Origin: Candidatus Babeliales bacterium
GTDB lineage: Bacteria; Babelota; Babeliae; Babelales; JABDEC01
NCBI GenBank assembly: GCA_031292305.1
Contig: JARLHJ010000012.1
Span: 1 to 64,000 of the forward strand
DNA length: 64,000 nucleotides
Direction: 5' to 3'
The notes beneath the pieces were generated by a model, which did no database searches, had not been told where the DNA came from, and saw only the letters and a list, made by a program, of their open reading frames with translations. Shown one piece after another: positions 1 to 8,502 of the stretch (its first letter is position 1; each line of letters starts with the position of its first letter). Both the position numbers and the translations under genes were made by a program.

Positions 1-370
1 AATTTAAAGCAGTATCTAAATTCTCTTTTTGTGCAGAGCTTAAGAGTCCTGTGCTTTTTAGATTTTCAGCCATTTGTGCAAATTCAGGAACTAAATTATC
101 AATTTCTTCATTTTGCTGTTCTTTCGATAGATTTGCAGCAAAACCACCTAATTTTTGATATAGAATTTTATATTTAGTATTAATATTTCCAGAATTAAAT
201 GCATTTACTTGTTCCGGACTTAGTATTTTAACCAACTCTGAATAAATTTCAGGATTTATTTGTACTTGTTCCAATTTAAGCACAAAAGGTACATACTCAT
301 AAGCAGCATTTAAAGAAGGTATTATTCCTAAAAACAGTACAAAAACAAAAATTTCTTTAATATATTTCAT
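1..370 (-). CDS. Secreted protein of unknown function, C-terminus cut by window edge
   Basis: An open frame reads leftward from an ATG at 370 and is still open at base 1, giving 123 codons. The first 22 residues (MKYIKEIFVFVLFLGIIPSL, then NAA) form a typical signal peptide with cleavage near Ala-Ala, so the product is predicted to be exported. The rest seen is polar and probably helical, with Gln, Asn and Glu in abundance, and no family is recognised. It is divergent from the tamB-like gene; the two start codons are 156 bases apart. Confidence 0.75.
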   Translation of the reverse strand, partial: MKYIKEIFVFVLFLGIIPSLNAAYEYVPFVLKLEQVQINPEIYSELVKILSPEQVNAFNSGNINTKYKILYQKLGGFAANLSKEQQNEEIDNLVPEFAQMAENLKSTGLLSSAQKENLDTALN

Positions 371-491
371 ATTTTTCCTTTATTAATATTACTAATTATA
401 TTTAAGTTTAAAGCATTCGTTGTCATAAAGTCAATAACTTCAGATCAATAAGTTTTCAGATAGCAAAATTAAGGGTATTTTTACGTTTTGA

Positions 492-520
492 TTGAAGATA
501 AAGTGTTAATATCTTACTAT
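492..520 (+). promoter_or_regulatory. Candidate promoter placed for a leaderless tamB-like mRNA
   Basis: TTGAAG at 492-497 and TACTAT at 515-520 are separated by 17 bases. The ATG of the next gene is at 527, just where transcription would begin, and no Shine-Dalgarno sequence precedes it. Inferred from sequence only. Confidence 0.4.
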
Positions 521-526
521 TAAATA

Positions 527-3286
527 ATGAAAGTTTTTTCAATTTTATTAAAAATTATATTCGGGCTATCAATTGGGATAATTATTTCGCTTTATTTGCT
601 GCAATATGAAAGGCAATTAAAAGAGACAATATCAAAGCATATAAAAGCATTTATGAACACATCATTAAGTGCTGATATTGATTTTAAGGTAACGCATATA
701 AATATTTTCTTTCCCTTTGTAAAAATAGAGAAGGTGCAAGTTAAGCCTTTGCAAAACACTTCAGATTGGTATTGGCATTGTAAGAAGATATCAGTATCTA
801 TATCATGGATAGATATTTTATTTACAAAATGTATACAGCCCAAAATAGTGATAGATAATCTCGAGGCTTATACACAAGCAAGAAATGGTGATTTGTTAAT
901 AGGTCCACATTTCCAGAAATTATTATTTTCAGGCAATGACCAACCAATTCCAGTAATAATTAATGATTTAAAATTAAATAAATCTAATTTTATTATGGAA
1001 GATAAAGATTTAGATTTTAAATTTCAAATAAGATACGATTGCCAAACTACAGAAATAGATAAAATTTTACAGAATAGAATTTATCTCAATGGTGGTTCAA
1101 TTATATGCAAAAATGTTCAATATTGTAATAATATTTCCGGCTTGGTTCATCTGGGTATTCTTTATAGCGGCGCAATTAAAAATTTTTCTTTAGACGGGCT
1201 TATCGAATTAAATCATTTAAGCATGCATGAAAATAAATGTTTTTTTGTTGGCAAATGGCAAAGTGATGCAGATGAGTGTTTAATTCGGTTTTCTACTATA
1301 GATGGTAAATCAATTATTAATCTTTTAATGTCTGGTATAAAAGAAACAGAACAAAAATTAAGTTTAAGTTTGCGCTCACCTATTTCTACTTTCCAAAAGA
1401 TTTTACAATTAAATTATGGGCTCGAGGCTGATTTTCAATTAGATGCAAATTTAGATATTAATAACCTGCAAAATTTTAAGGGCGTATGCAAAGTAAAAAA
1501 ATTACAAGATAAGTCAGGTTCAGTAATATTAGATGATATAAAAATAAATTTTAATAAAAATTTAAATGCTATTAATAGCAATATTATTATAGATAAAAAA
1601 GATAAACTTAAACTATTGGGTGAACTTAATTTTGATTTAGAATCAAAAGTGGGTAATTTGGTTTTTAAGAATGAATTAGGCGCTAACAGTCCCAACTCTT
1701 TATTTCTCTCTTTATTATTCAATCACAAACTAGAATATTCAGGAGAATTTAATTATAATTTATTTAGCACAGTGTTAAACCAACAACTTAAATCACGTGG
1801 TCAAATTAAGGGGTCCACACAATTTTTAGATATAAATAGCAATCTAGATGATCAAGAAATTGATCTTAAAGTGTGTTTGCAGCCTTATTTTAAAATAGAT
1901 AAATTTTTGTTAACTGATAATAAAAAAAATGAATGCTTAAATATAGTCTCAGATATAAAACAGGTAAATAACATTAACGCGATTTTTAACTGCAATAATA
2001 TAAAAAATTGGCTGTCTAATTATATTAATTGTTTTAGTGTATCTGCAAATAAGCAATTGTTTTTAGGTGATGGTAAATTAGAACTAGACGGTAATTGTAC
2101 TCATACAGGTTTTAATGGCGTTATAAAGATGCGTAATGCTAACTTAGTTATCCCCGAAATTCATAATGTTATAAACAATATTGCCGGTAAAATTGACTTA
2201 AATATAAAAGAAAAAAAAATTATTATACAAGATTTGTTAATTAATTTTTATAAGGGTCAACTGGAATGTAAACAACTAACAATTATTTTCGATGATACTT
2301 TTCAAATAATTAAGTTTGTGCATTTTCCTTTAGTTATTAAAAACTTTTTTATTAATTGGGAAAATATTTTTTTAACTAACATTACAGGTAGATTATTGGT
2401 CCAAAAAGAAGTAGATAAAAATATAGCTATCACCGGAAATATAGGCTTAGACAAATCAGAAATTAAAGACAATATATTTTCACCTGACTTTAGAAAAAGT
2501 ATATTTAACCAGACAAGACCTGAAGAATCAAATATTAAACAAAAGAGCTTGATAGATGATATTAATATTAATGTTTCTTTATTTACTAAATCAGCAATAA
2601 AAATAAAAACTGCTTTTTTTAAAAGTTTAATTAATTTAGATCTTAAAGTAGTAAAAGAAAAGCAGATAGATCTTCAAGGCGATATTAATTTAATAGATGG
2701 CGAAATTATTTTCCCATATAAAGCCTTAAAAATAACGAATGCAAATATTAAGTTTTTACCAGGCCAAATAGATGATCCAATAATTAATATAATCGCTAAA
2801 AATAAAATAAAAGGTTATGCAATAACATTGCAGGCAATGGGTTCAGCGCAAAACCCACATATTTTATTGGAATCTAATCCAACGCTTAAAGAAGAGCAGA
2901 TAATTTCACTTTTATTAATTGGTTCAGAAAGTTCTTTAAACTTGGTAATACCTGCATTGTTGTCAGAAAATATTAAAAATATGGTTTTAGGTTCAGCGCA
3001 ATATCAAGAGAAATTAAAAAAACATTTTTCACAAATATTATTACCATTCAAGCATGTAAGATTTATTCCCGCATTTCATGATGCTTTAGGAGGTAAAGGC
3101 TTAACTGCTACTTTAGATATTGAAGTAAATGATAGGTTAAGTGCCAGCATTCAAAATAATTTTACAACATTTGAACAAGCAAGAGTTGAAGTTGATTATT
3201 CATTAACTGATGACGTAGTTCTGCGTGGTGTTCAAGATGAGGTTGGCAATTTATCAGGTGAAGTTGAAATGCGCTGGAAATTTTAA
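527..3286 (+). CDS. tamB: TamB-like translocation and assembly module protein (DUF490 family)
   Basis: Proteins of the TamB/AsmA-like family span the periplasm from an inner-membrane anchor and help outer-membrane biogenesis or lipid transport. The 919-residue product has one N-terminal membrane anchor (about residues 5-25), a long region of alternating beta-rich sequence, and the conserved TamB C-terminal block at about 720-919. That block includes the family-typical stretch 'SNPTLKEEQIISLLLIG' near residue 785 and the end 'LSGEVEMRWKF', which looks like an outer-membrane-inserting tail. It is shorter than proteobacterial TamB (about 1,250 residues). No BamA/TamA partner lies in the window. 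The gene ends 4 bases inside the convergent pseudouridine synthase gene and has no visible ribosome-binding site. Confidence 0.85.
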   Translation: MKVFSILLKIIFGLSIGIIISLYLLQYERQLKETISKHIKAFMNTSLSADIDFKVTHINIFFPFVKIEKVQVKPLQNTSDWYWHCKKISVSISWIDILFTKCIQPKIVIDNLEAYTQARNGDLLIGPHFQKLLFSGNDQPIPVIINDLKLNKSNFIMEDKDLDFKFQIRYDCQTTEIDKILQNRIYLNGGSIICKNVQYCNNISGLVHLGILYSGAIKNFSLDGLIELNHLSMHENKCFFVGKWQSDADECLIRFSTIDGKSIINLLMSGIKETEQKLSLSLRSPISTFQKILQLNYGLEADFQLDANLDINNLQNFKGVCKVKKLQDKSGSVILDDIKINFNKNLNAINSNIIIDKKDKLKLLGELNFDLESKVGNLVFKNELGANSPNSLFLSLLFNHKLEYSGEFNYNLFSTVLNQQLKSRGQIKGSTQFLDINSNLDDQEIDLKVCLQPYFKIDKFLLTDNKKNECLNIVSDIKQVNNINAIFNCNNIKNWLSNYINCFSVSANKQLFLGDGKLELDGNCTHTGFNGVIKMRNANLVIPEIHNVINNIAGKIDLNIKEKKIIIQDLLINFYKGQLECKQLTIIFDDTFQIIKFVHFPLVIKNFFINWENIFLTNITGRLLVQKEVDKNIAITGNIGLDKSEIKDNIFSPDFRKSIFNQTRPEESNIKQKSLIDDININVSLFTKSAIKIKTAFFKSLINLDLKVVKEKQIDLQGDINLIDGEIIFPYKALKITNANIKFLPGQIDDPIINIIAKNKIKGYAITLQAMGSAQNPHILLESNPTLKEEQIISLLLIGSESSLNLVIPALLSENIKNMVLGSAQYQEKLKKHFSQILLPFKHVRFIPAFHDALGGKGLTATLDIEVNDRLSASIQNNFTTFEQARVEVDYSLTDDVVLRGVQDEVGNLSGEVEMRWKF

Positions 3287-4215
3287 TTCAATAACAGTTT
3301 CATGTCTTCAGGCAAATCTTTTTTAAATACAAAAACTTGTCCTGCATATTTAAATTCTAAAGAATAAGCATGCAGTGCTTGTCTATTAATTAATTTAGAT
3401 ACTTTTCCATAAAGTTCATCGCCGATAACAGGGTGGCCAATTGCTGCAAAATGTACACGTATTTGATGTGTTCTGCCAGTTATTAGATTCACTTCAACTA
3501 AACTCATATCACTTAAGTGTTCTAAATTCTTATATTCAGTTCTTGCTTCTTGTTGATCACGTATAAAATCATCTTTTTTAACACACATTCTTTTTAATGT
3601 GCCAGGTTTTAAAACAATAGGAAAATTAATAATGCCTTCTTGGGGGGCTTGGCCTTTAACAATTGCCCAATAAGTTTTTTTAATTTCTCTGTCTTTAAAC
3701 ATTTGTAAAAATGTTTCTAATGATTTGTTATTTCTTGCAATTAACATGATTCCAGATGTTAAAAAATCTAATCTGTGTACTATGCCAGATCTCTCTGACC
3801 CTGGTTGTAGGGTAAAAATCTCTGGGTAATTAACTTCTAACCAGTCCACAACACTAAGTGTGTTATTAAGTTGTATTTCACTTTTTTCAGGATTGCCGTG
3901 TGTTAAGATACCTGCAGGTTTATATATTACTAAAAAGTCTTCATGTTCATGCAAAAGCTCAATTCCTGAATTTTTGACTAATTCTTCTTTTTCAAGAACA
4001 GTCTGTTTTTTAGGCATGTTTACAGTTACTGCATATCCTGTTTTTAAATCATATCCTGATTTTGTGATAACTTTGTTGTTAACCAAGACGTAACTGTCAT
4101 CAATTAATTTCTGCACAAAGGAGCGCGAAAATTGCGGGCAATGTTTTGAAACAAATTTATCTAATCTAGTTTCATTATCTTGTATATCTACTGTAAAGGT
4201 AAAATTATTTTGCAT
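3283..4215 (-). CDS. RluA-family 23S rRNA pseudouridine synthase (RluD-like)
   Basis: Converts specific uridines in rRNA or tRNA to pseudouridine. The 310-residue protein has an N-terminal S4 RNA-binding domain (about 15-65, 'TRLDKFVSKHCPQFSRSFVQ') and the RluA catalytic domain (about 85-300). The catalytic motif 'HRLDFLTSG' places the nucleophile at Asp150, and 'GRTHQIRVHFAAIGHPVIGD' is the standard downstream motif. S4 plus RluA and the length match RluD/RluB-like enzymes, but which site is modified cannot be told from sequence. Its start lies 11 bases inside the upstream secreted gene, so it is the last gene of a four-gene overlapping operon. Confidence 0.93.
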   Translation of the reverse strand: MQNNFTFTVDIQDNETRLDKFVSKHCPQFSRSFVQKLIDDSYVLVNNKVITKSGYDLKTGYAVTVNMPKKQTVLEKEELVKNSGIELLHEHEDFLVIYKPAGILTHGNPEKSEIQLNNTLSVVDWLEVNYPEIFTLQPGSERSGIVHRLDFLTSGIMLIARNNKSLETFLQMFKDREIKKTYWAIVKGQAPQEGIINFPIVLKPGTLKRMCVKKDDFIRDQQEARTEYKNLEHLSDMSLVEVNLITGRTHQIRVHFAAIGHPVIGDELYGKVSKLINRQALHAYSLEFKYAGQVFVFKKDLPEDMKLLLN

Positions 4216-4636
4216 TAATGTCTTTAGCGTTCGGTAATAATTGTATGTAATCGATTGTTGCTAATATTGAATTTGATAGGATCATTTTAAGTGACCGATT
4301 GTAAAAATCTAAAGTTCTAACTGGAGAGTTTTCAAGAGTTACTTCAGCTTCACTTATTGCGCTAGTAATTACATTCGAAATTATCAATAAAATTTTATTA
4401 TCAGTGTATTTTAATTCTTGATGCCAAGATTGCAATTTATTATCTAATTTATATTGCCAATTCCTTTCATTTTCATATGATCTTGCATTTAAAGATTCAA
4501 CTATTTCATCCAAAGTTCTAATCAGGATTGCTTTTTCTGCATTGTTTAATCTAGCAATATCATCTAGAGTATTCGCTTGGCAATTAAAGAATGAAATTAA
4601 GGTTATGAAAATTCTTAAATATATTTTTTTAAACAT
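4205..4636 (-). CDS. Small secreted helical protein, unknown function
   Basis: A 143-residue product with a signal peptide (residues 1-21, ending 'FNCQA') and a helical, charged mature part. The stretch 'IARLNNAEKAILIRTLDEI' just after the signal resembles the 'RKLD...' segments of the two upstream neighbours, suggesting a diverged local family. A ribosome-binding site (CAGGGAAACCT) precedes the ATG inside the end of the upstream gene, and the 3' end overlaps the pseudouridine synthase start by 11 bases, so translation is probably coupled. No known domain recognised. Confidence 0.75.
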   Translation of the reverse strand: MFKKIYLRIFITLISFFNCQANTLDDIARLNNAEKAILIRTLDEIVESLNARSYENERNWQYKLDNKLQSWHQELKYTDNKILLIISNVITSAISEAEVTLENSPVRTLDFYNRSLKMILSNSILATIDYIQLLPNAKDINAK

Positions 4637-5387
4637 AGGTTTCCCTGAAAGTTGTTAAGGCGGCTAATAATTTTTGTTCACTTAAAATTGTGTTATAAAT
4701 AGTTTCTATTTCTTTTATTTGTTCCTTTAAGGACAGCCAAATACCAAGATTGCTACACTCTTGCAGTTGGTCATGTACTGCGCTTTTTCCTAACTTAATA
4801 ACCAATTTAGCTATTGTATGGTCAGCAATAGAATTAACTATTAAGTCACTATAATTAGGTTTTTCTAATTCATGATAAGAATAACATTCTTTAATTTCTT
4901 CCATATAGCCAAGTAAAAGTTCTATTTTCTTAGGATCTAATTTTCTAATATCTTCCATAATATTTTTACGTTCTTGTATTATAATTTGTTCCTTTTCATT
5001 TTCAATTACGTTCATTATAGAAGACCAAATGCTCCAAAAAGCATACTCATCTGGATCTGTATCAGAATTTTTTATTAATTTTATAAAATATTTAATAAAT
5101 TTAGTTATTTTTATTTTACTAATTTTTATGATGTGTTTAATTTGTTTAGATCTTTCATATTTACCACCAATCAAAGCGTTTTGTATTCTTTGCATTGCAA
5201 AGTATAAATCTGAAATTTCGTTGCAATTCAACTTTCTAACACCCTTCATAACAGGGTCAAGATTTAATTTTTCTAAAACTTCTTCTCTGGTTTTGTGTAT
5301 TTCGGCAACACGTGATTCAACAGAATCCATTGCATTGCAGTTAAAAACAGAAATAATAGCTAGTGAAAATATTATTTTATTGAACAT
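4629..5387 (-). CDS. Secreted helical protein, unknown function
   Basis: A 252-residue product with a signal peptide (1-19, 'VFNCNA' at the end) and a mostly helical mature chain. Two segments, 'VRKLNCNEISDLYFAMQRI' (about 50) and 'IRKLDPKKIELLLGYMEEI' (about 150), look like copies of one short helical module that also occurs in both neighbouring genes. The ribosome-binding site is CGGAG, four bases before the ATG. The gene overlaps its upstream neighbour by 16 bases and its downstream neighbour by 8. No known family recognised. Confidence 0.75.
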   Translation of the reverse strand: MFNKIIFSLAIISVFNCNAMDSVESRVAEIHKTREEVLEKLNLDPVMKGVRKLNCNEISDLYFAMQRIQNALIGGKYERSKQIKHIIKISKIKITKFIKYFIKLIKNSDTDPDEYAFWSIWSSIMNVIENEKEQIIIQERKNIMEDIRKLDPKKIELLLGYMEEIKECYSYHELEKPNYSDLIVNSIADHTIAKLVIKLGKSAVHDQLQECSNLGIWLSLKEQIKEIETIYNTILSEQKLLAALTTFRETYV

Positions 5388-5758
5388 TCAACTCCGAATT
5401 TGGTTTTATATATTTCTCTTATAAATCGAATGTATCTTCTGAATCCACCAGCAATAAGTGTACATCTCAATTGCTGGGCTTCAATTTTGCATTTCCAAGA
5501 TTCTTTTCTAACCTTAAAGCATATATCCTGGCCTATACAAATTACTTTTTCTGAAATCCCACTAAAATTTAAAGAATGCTTTGGTAGTCCATCTACAGTA
5601 AATCCTCTTTGGAAATTGTCTCTATATGCCAAATCTAGGTAGTATATCAAATTACCCATATCTTTTTGATCTAATTTTCTTATTTTTTTAATATTATTTA
5701 CCGGATAATTAAAAAAAACAAAACCAAATGCTATAGATAGGATTATTTTCTTAAACAT
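5372..5758 (-). CDS. Small secreted protein with conserved cysteines, unknown function
   Basis: The start chosen is the ATG at 5758, which has AAAAAGGTGA a few bases upstream; a longer frame would need a TTG at 5779 and spoils the signal peptide. The 128-residue product starts 'MFKKIILSIAFGFVFFNY', then carries 'IRKLDQKDMGNLIYYLDLA', the module shared with the two genes behind it, and a C-terminal half with four cysteines that could form disulfides. First gene of the overlapping operon that ends with the pseudouridine synthase. Function unknown. Confidence 0.7.
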   Translation of the reverse strand: MFKKIILSIAFGFVFFNYPVNNIKKIRKLDQKDMGNLIYYLDLAYRDNFQRGFTVDGLPKHSLNFSGISEKVICIGQDICFKVRKESWKCKIEAQQLRCTLIAGGFRRYIRFIREIYKTKFGVECSIK

Positions 5759-5763
5759 ATTCA

Positions 5764-5814
5764 CCTTTTTATTTAACAATTAAGTATATTTATAGTGTAT
5801 TGGAGGGGGTATTT
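5764..5814. repeat. Promoter-region repeat, copy A
   Basis: About 50 bases directly upstream of the leftward gene starting at 5758, repeated at 6584-6638. Shared exact blocks are TTAACAATTAAGTA, ATAGTGTATT and GGTATTT in the same order. Read leftward it holds a TATAAA box, so it is likely a promoter region that was duplicated. Confidence 0.55.
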
Positions 5815-5933
5815 TTAGTCAAAGTTAACTTTTTGCCTCAGGGTAAAGTCACCAAAAATAGGGCTGTTGTGAATCCAAAGATTATCGGTAGAGTTAATAA
5901 TATATGTATATATTAACTATTTTAGGGGGTGGC

Positions 5934-6476
5934 GTGATTAAAAAATTATTACTAAGTTTGCTGCTAGTTTTCAGTGCACAAGGTGTGATTTTAAGAAATG
6001 GTATTGACGTTTCTCAGGATTCTATCGATAAAGTCTGGGAATTTGTTCAACACTTATATAAAGATAGCATGTATAAAACCTTAGCTGATTTGTCTAATAG
6101 TGCAAAAAACAATAGCCCAATTGAATATGCTGGAATTGTTTTTAAGGGCAGAAGAGTTTCTAATATTCCAGATAATAGTTTTTACATACAAATGCCTGTT
6201 AAATTTAATAATGAAAAAACAAGATACGGGATGAATCGCCAGCGAATTGCAATGGGTAAAAAACACGATGAAGCAATACAAGAAATGATACTTTTAGGTA
6301 TTTGTGATAAAAATCGAGTTCTAACTTCAGATGCAATTAATATTATAAAATCTTCAATTTATAACCTGTCTTACGAAGATAAAACCCAAGCAGTTATGAG
6401 CTGTTCAATTCAGCACCCTGTAAGTTTTACAAAAAGACTAAAAATAAATTTTAAGAATGTGTTTTATAAGAAATAA
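5934..6476 (+). CDS. Secreted protein, unknown function
   Basis: The start is taken as the GTG at 5934, five bases after TTAGGGGG, because it gives a clean signal peptide ('IKKLLLSLLLVFSAQGV'); an ATG 30 bases upstream has no ribosome-binding site. The mature part of the 180-residue product is basic and mixed helix/strand and contains two cysteines. No family recognised. The gene stands alone on its strand between two copies of a short repeat (5764-5814 and 6584-6638) and is followed by a hairpin. Confidence 0.7.
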   Translation: MIKKLLLSLLLVFSAQGVILRNGIDVSQDSIDKVWEFVQHLYKDSMYKTLADLSNSAKNNSPIEYAGIVFKGRRVSNIPDNSFYIQMPVKFNNEKTRYGMNRQRIAMGKKHDEAIQEMILLGICDKNRVLTSDAINIIKSSIYNLSYEDKTQAVMSCSIQHPVSFTKRLKINFKNVFYKK

Positions 6477-6499
6477 TTCATAATTTCTCATAGTTTAAT

Positions 6500-6550
6500 A
6501 TATAACCTATTGGTTTAAGAAATAATTTTTCATAAATTTGTAGGTTATAT
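6500..6550 (+). terminator. Long-range hairpin with T-rich tail
   Basis: ATATAACCTA at 6500-6509 is the exact reverse complement of TAGGTTATAT at 6541-6550, and TTTGTTTTT follows. Likely the terminator of the secreted gene that ends at 6476, although the loop is unusually long. Confidence 0.4.
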
Positions 6551-6583
6551 TTGTTTTTCTGATCTAAAATTACAATATCTTAA

Positions 6584-6638
6584 CCTTTTAATTAACAATT
6601 AAGTAGATTTAAATTATAGTGTATTTAAGCAGGTATTT
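6584..6638. repeat. Promoter-region repeat, copy B
   Basis: Second copy of the repeat at 5764-5814, with a five-base insertion in the middle. It lies upstream of mgtE. In the leftward direction it contains a perfect TATAAT but no clear gene follows; a related, weaker copy sits at about 10622-10660 before the acetyltransferase gene. Confidence 0.5.
6592..6620 (+). promoter_or_regulatory. Candidate promoter of mgtE
   Basis: TTAACA at 6592-6597 and TATAGT at 6615-6620 with a 17-base spacer, 47 bases before the mgtE start. It lies within repeat copy B. Sequence inference only. Confidence 0.4.
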
Positions 6639-6667
6639 ACTTAAACTATGACCCTAGGAAGTAATTC

Positions 6668-8029
6668 ATGATTCCACAGAAGATATTTAATCAAATAGAA
6701 AACAACATAGAGACTATAATTAATAAGGATTCAGCTCTAGGAATCGAGCTTTGGAATGAATTGCTAAAAATTCACCCTGCAGATTTAGCTACCTTTTTTA
6801 CTAACATAGATAAAGAAGATTTTAAAGCATTGTTCGTTGGCTTGCCAGAAAAAATCAAGGCATCAACTTTTGACTATCTTTCAGATTCAATGAAGGCATT
6901 TACATTATCATTTACTAAAGAAGATGAAAAAGGTCTGCTATTAGAAAGTATATCAATCGAAGAACTAACAGATCTTTTTGATTACTTATCAGATGAAGAA
7001 ATAAAAGATTATTTTGAGCTTTTACATAAAAAAGATAGAGAAAAAGTACTTTCTTTAATGAAATTTAGCCCTGAATCAGCAGGGGGGATCATGGATCCTT
7101 ACGTGGTAACATTTAGGGAATATTTTACAATTGAACAAAGTATTAATATTTTACAACGTGTGAGACCAAGTAAAGATTTACATCAGCAAATTTATGTAAC
7201 AGATAAAGATAATAGATTAGTAGGCCATATACAGTTAGAAGATCTATTACTTAAAAGCCCTAAAACAAAGTTAGCAAATATTTTAAGGCAAAATGAACTA
7301 GTGGTATCGGTAGATGAAGATCAAGAAGAGATAGCAAAACAAATGATGCACTATAGCTTGGTGACTGTGCCTGTAGTAGGTGATAATGAGATTTTCTTGG
7401 GAGTTATTCCAAGTACAACGTTAGTGGATATTATTGAACAGGAAGCTACAGAAGATATTTATAAAATTTCTGGTATGGCTCCAATTAAAAAATCTTATTT
7501 TGAAATTCCATTTTTTAAACATTTTTTTGATCGTGGTTATATTTTGGCAATCTTATTATTAATTGAGTCATTTTCCAGTACTATATTAAAAGCATATGAA
7601 CATTCTTTAGTAGATTTTTCCTTTTTAGGCTTATTTATACCTATGCTTGTAAGTACAGGCGGTAACACAAGTAGCCAGACTTCAGCTTTGGCAATTCAAG
7701 GTTTAGCTTTAGGTGAAATTAACTATTCTAATATTCGCAGATTCTTTAAACGTGAATTTTTTATGGCATTTTGCTTAGCAACAATGTTGGGTTTAATTGC
7801 CTTTTTAAGAGTCTATTTTACCCATGGTAAAATTTTGGCAAGTGTAGTTGTGGCTATGTCTTTATCGGTGATTGTAATGCTTTCTGTTGTGCTTGGCAGC
7901 TGTATTCCATTATTATTAAAAAAGATTAATATTGACCCTGCGTTTGCAGCGGGTCCATTCTTGGCAACTATAGTAGATATTTTAGGAATTTTAATTTATT
8001 GTTATATAAGTAAGCTTATTTTATCATAA
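6668..8029 (+). CDS. mgtE: MgtE-type magnesium transporter
   Basis: Inner-membrane Mg2+ channel/transporter gated by cytosolic magnesium. The 453-residue product has the full family layout: N-terminal helical superfamily domain (about 1-130), a pair of CBS domains (about 135-260, with 'SAGGIMDPYVVTFREYFTI'), and five membrane helices from about 290. 'GGNTSSQTSALAIQGLALGEI' (start of the pore region) and the conserved acidic residue in 'ATIVDILGILIY' near the C-terminus match known MgtE. AGGAAG precedes the ATG. The gene is alone, followed by a promoter and two tRNA genes. Confidence 0.95.
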   Translation: MIPQKIFNQIENNIETIINKDSALGIELWNELLKIHPADLATFFTNIDKEDFKALFVGLPEKIKASTFDYLSDSMKAFTLSFTKEDEKGLLLESISIEELTDLFDYLSDEEIKDYFELLHKKDREKVLSLMKFSPESAGGIMDPYVVTFREYFTIEQSINILQRVRPSKDLHQQIYVTDKDNRLVGHIQLEDLLLKSPKTKLANILRQNELVVSVDEDQEEIAKQMMHYSLVTVPVVGDNEIFLGVIPSTTLVDIIEQEATEDIYKISGMAPIKKSYFEIPFFKHFFDRGYILAILLLIESFSSTILKAYEHSLVDFSFLGLFIPMLVSTGGNTSSQTSALAIQGLALGEINYSNIRRFFKREFFMAFCLATMLGLIAFLRVYFTHGKILASVVVAMSLSVIVMLSVVLGSCIPLLLKKINIDPAFAAGPFLATIVDILGILIYCYISKLILS

Positions 8030-8053
8030 ATTTACATATATTTAATATTTTAC

Positions 8054-8080
8054 TTGACAGGAATGCGCTCTGTGTATAAT
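8054..8080 (+). promoter_or_regulatory. Promoter of the tRNA-Lys/tRNA-Glu unit
   Basis: A consensus TTGACA at 8054-8059 and a consensus TATAAT at 8075-8080 with a 15-base spacer, 68 bases before tRNA-Lys. Both boxes are perfect, which is rare in this window; the spacer is short. Confidence 0.7.
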
Positions 8081-8147
8081 ATTTTTCTATACTAACTCTT
8101 TTATTGAAAATCTTTTCAATTATTTAGATTGTTTTTAGAAATTTTAT

Positions 8148-8223
8148 GAGCCGCTAGCTCAGTCGGTAGAGCAACAGCCTTTTAAGCTGTGGGTCGTTGG
8201 TTCGATTCCAACGCGGCTCACCA
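8148..8223 (+). tRNA. tRNA-Lys (anticodon TTT), CCA encoded
   Basis: Acceptor arms GAGCCGC and GCGGCTC pair fully, the anticodon arm is ACAGC-CTTTTAA-GCTGT with anticodon TTT, and the T loop is TTCGATT. The discriminator base A is followed by a genomic CCA at 8221-8223. Co-transcribed with tRNA-Glu. Confidence 0.95.
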
Positions 8224-8295
8224 TATTTAGCTTAAAGTCTATCTATGGTGTACTAAATCAGGTTGGTTTAGTCAAATTTTAACTTGAAATAATAT

Positions 8296-8373
8296 GTCCC
8301 TATCGTCTAGCCCGGTCCAGGACGCCACCCTTTCACGGTGAAAACATGGGTTCGAATCCCATTAGGGACGCCA
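8296..8373 (+). tRNA. tRNA-Glu (anticodon TTC), CCA encoded
   Basis: Acceptor arms GTCCCTA and TAGGGAC pair fully, the T loop is TTCGAAT, and the anticodon loop CTTTCAC gives TTC. The first pair of the anticodon stem (CCACC/GGTGA) is a C-A mismatch, a small departure from the E. coli tRNA. CCA is encoded at 8371-8373. Confidence 0.93.
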
Positions 8374-8413
8374 TTTTTATTCTTTTTAGAGTAATATTGG
8401 CTCTATAAATTTA

Positions 8414-8447
8414 AAAAGATCAGTTTAAAAGCTGATCTTTTTTTTTT
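8414..8447 (+). terminator. Intrinsic terminator after the tRNA pair
   Basis: AAAAGATCAG and CTGATCTTTT form a ten-pair stem with an eight-base loop, running into eleven or more T residues. Confidence 0.85.
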
Positions 8448-8502
8448 GATTATTTTTAGGTAATAGGAAGTTTAATGATCCAATACAAAAAATTAGGAAA
8501 AA

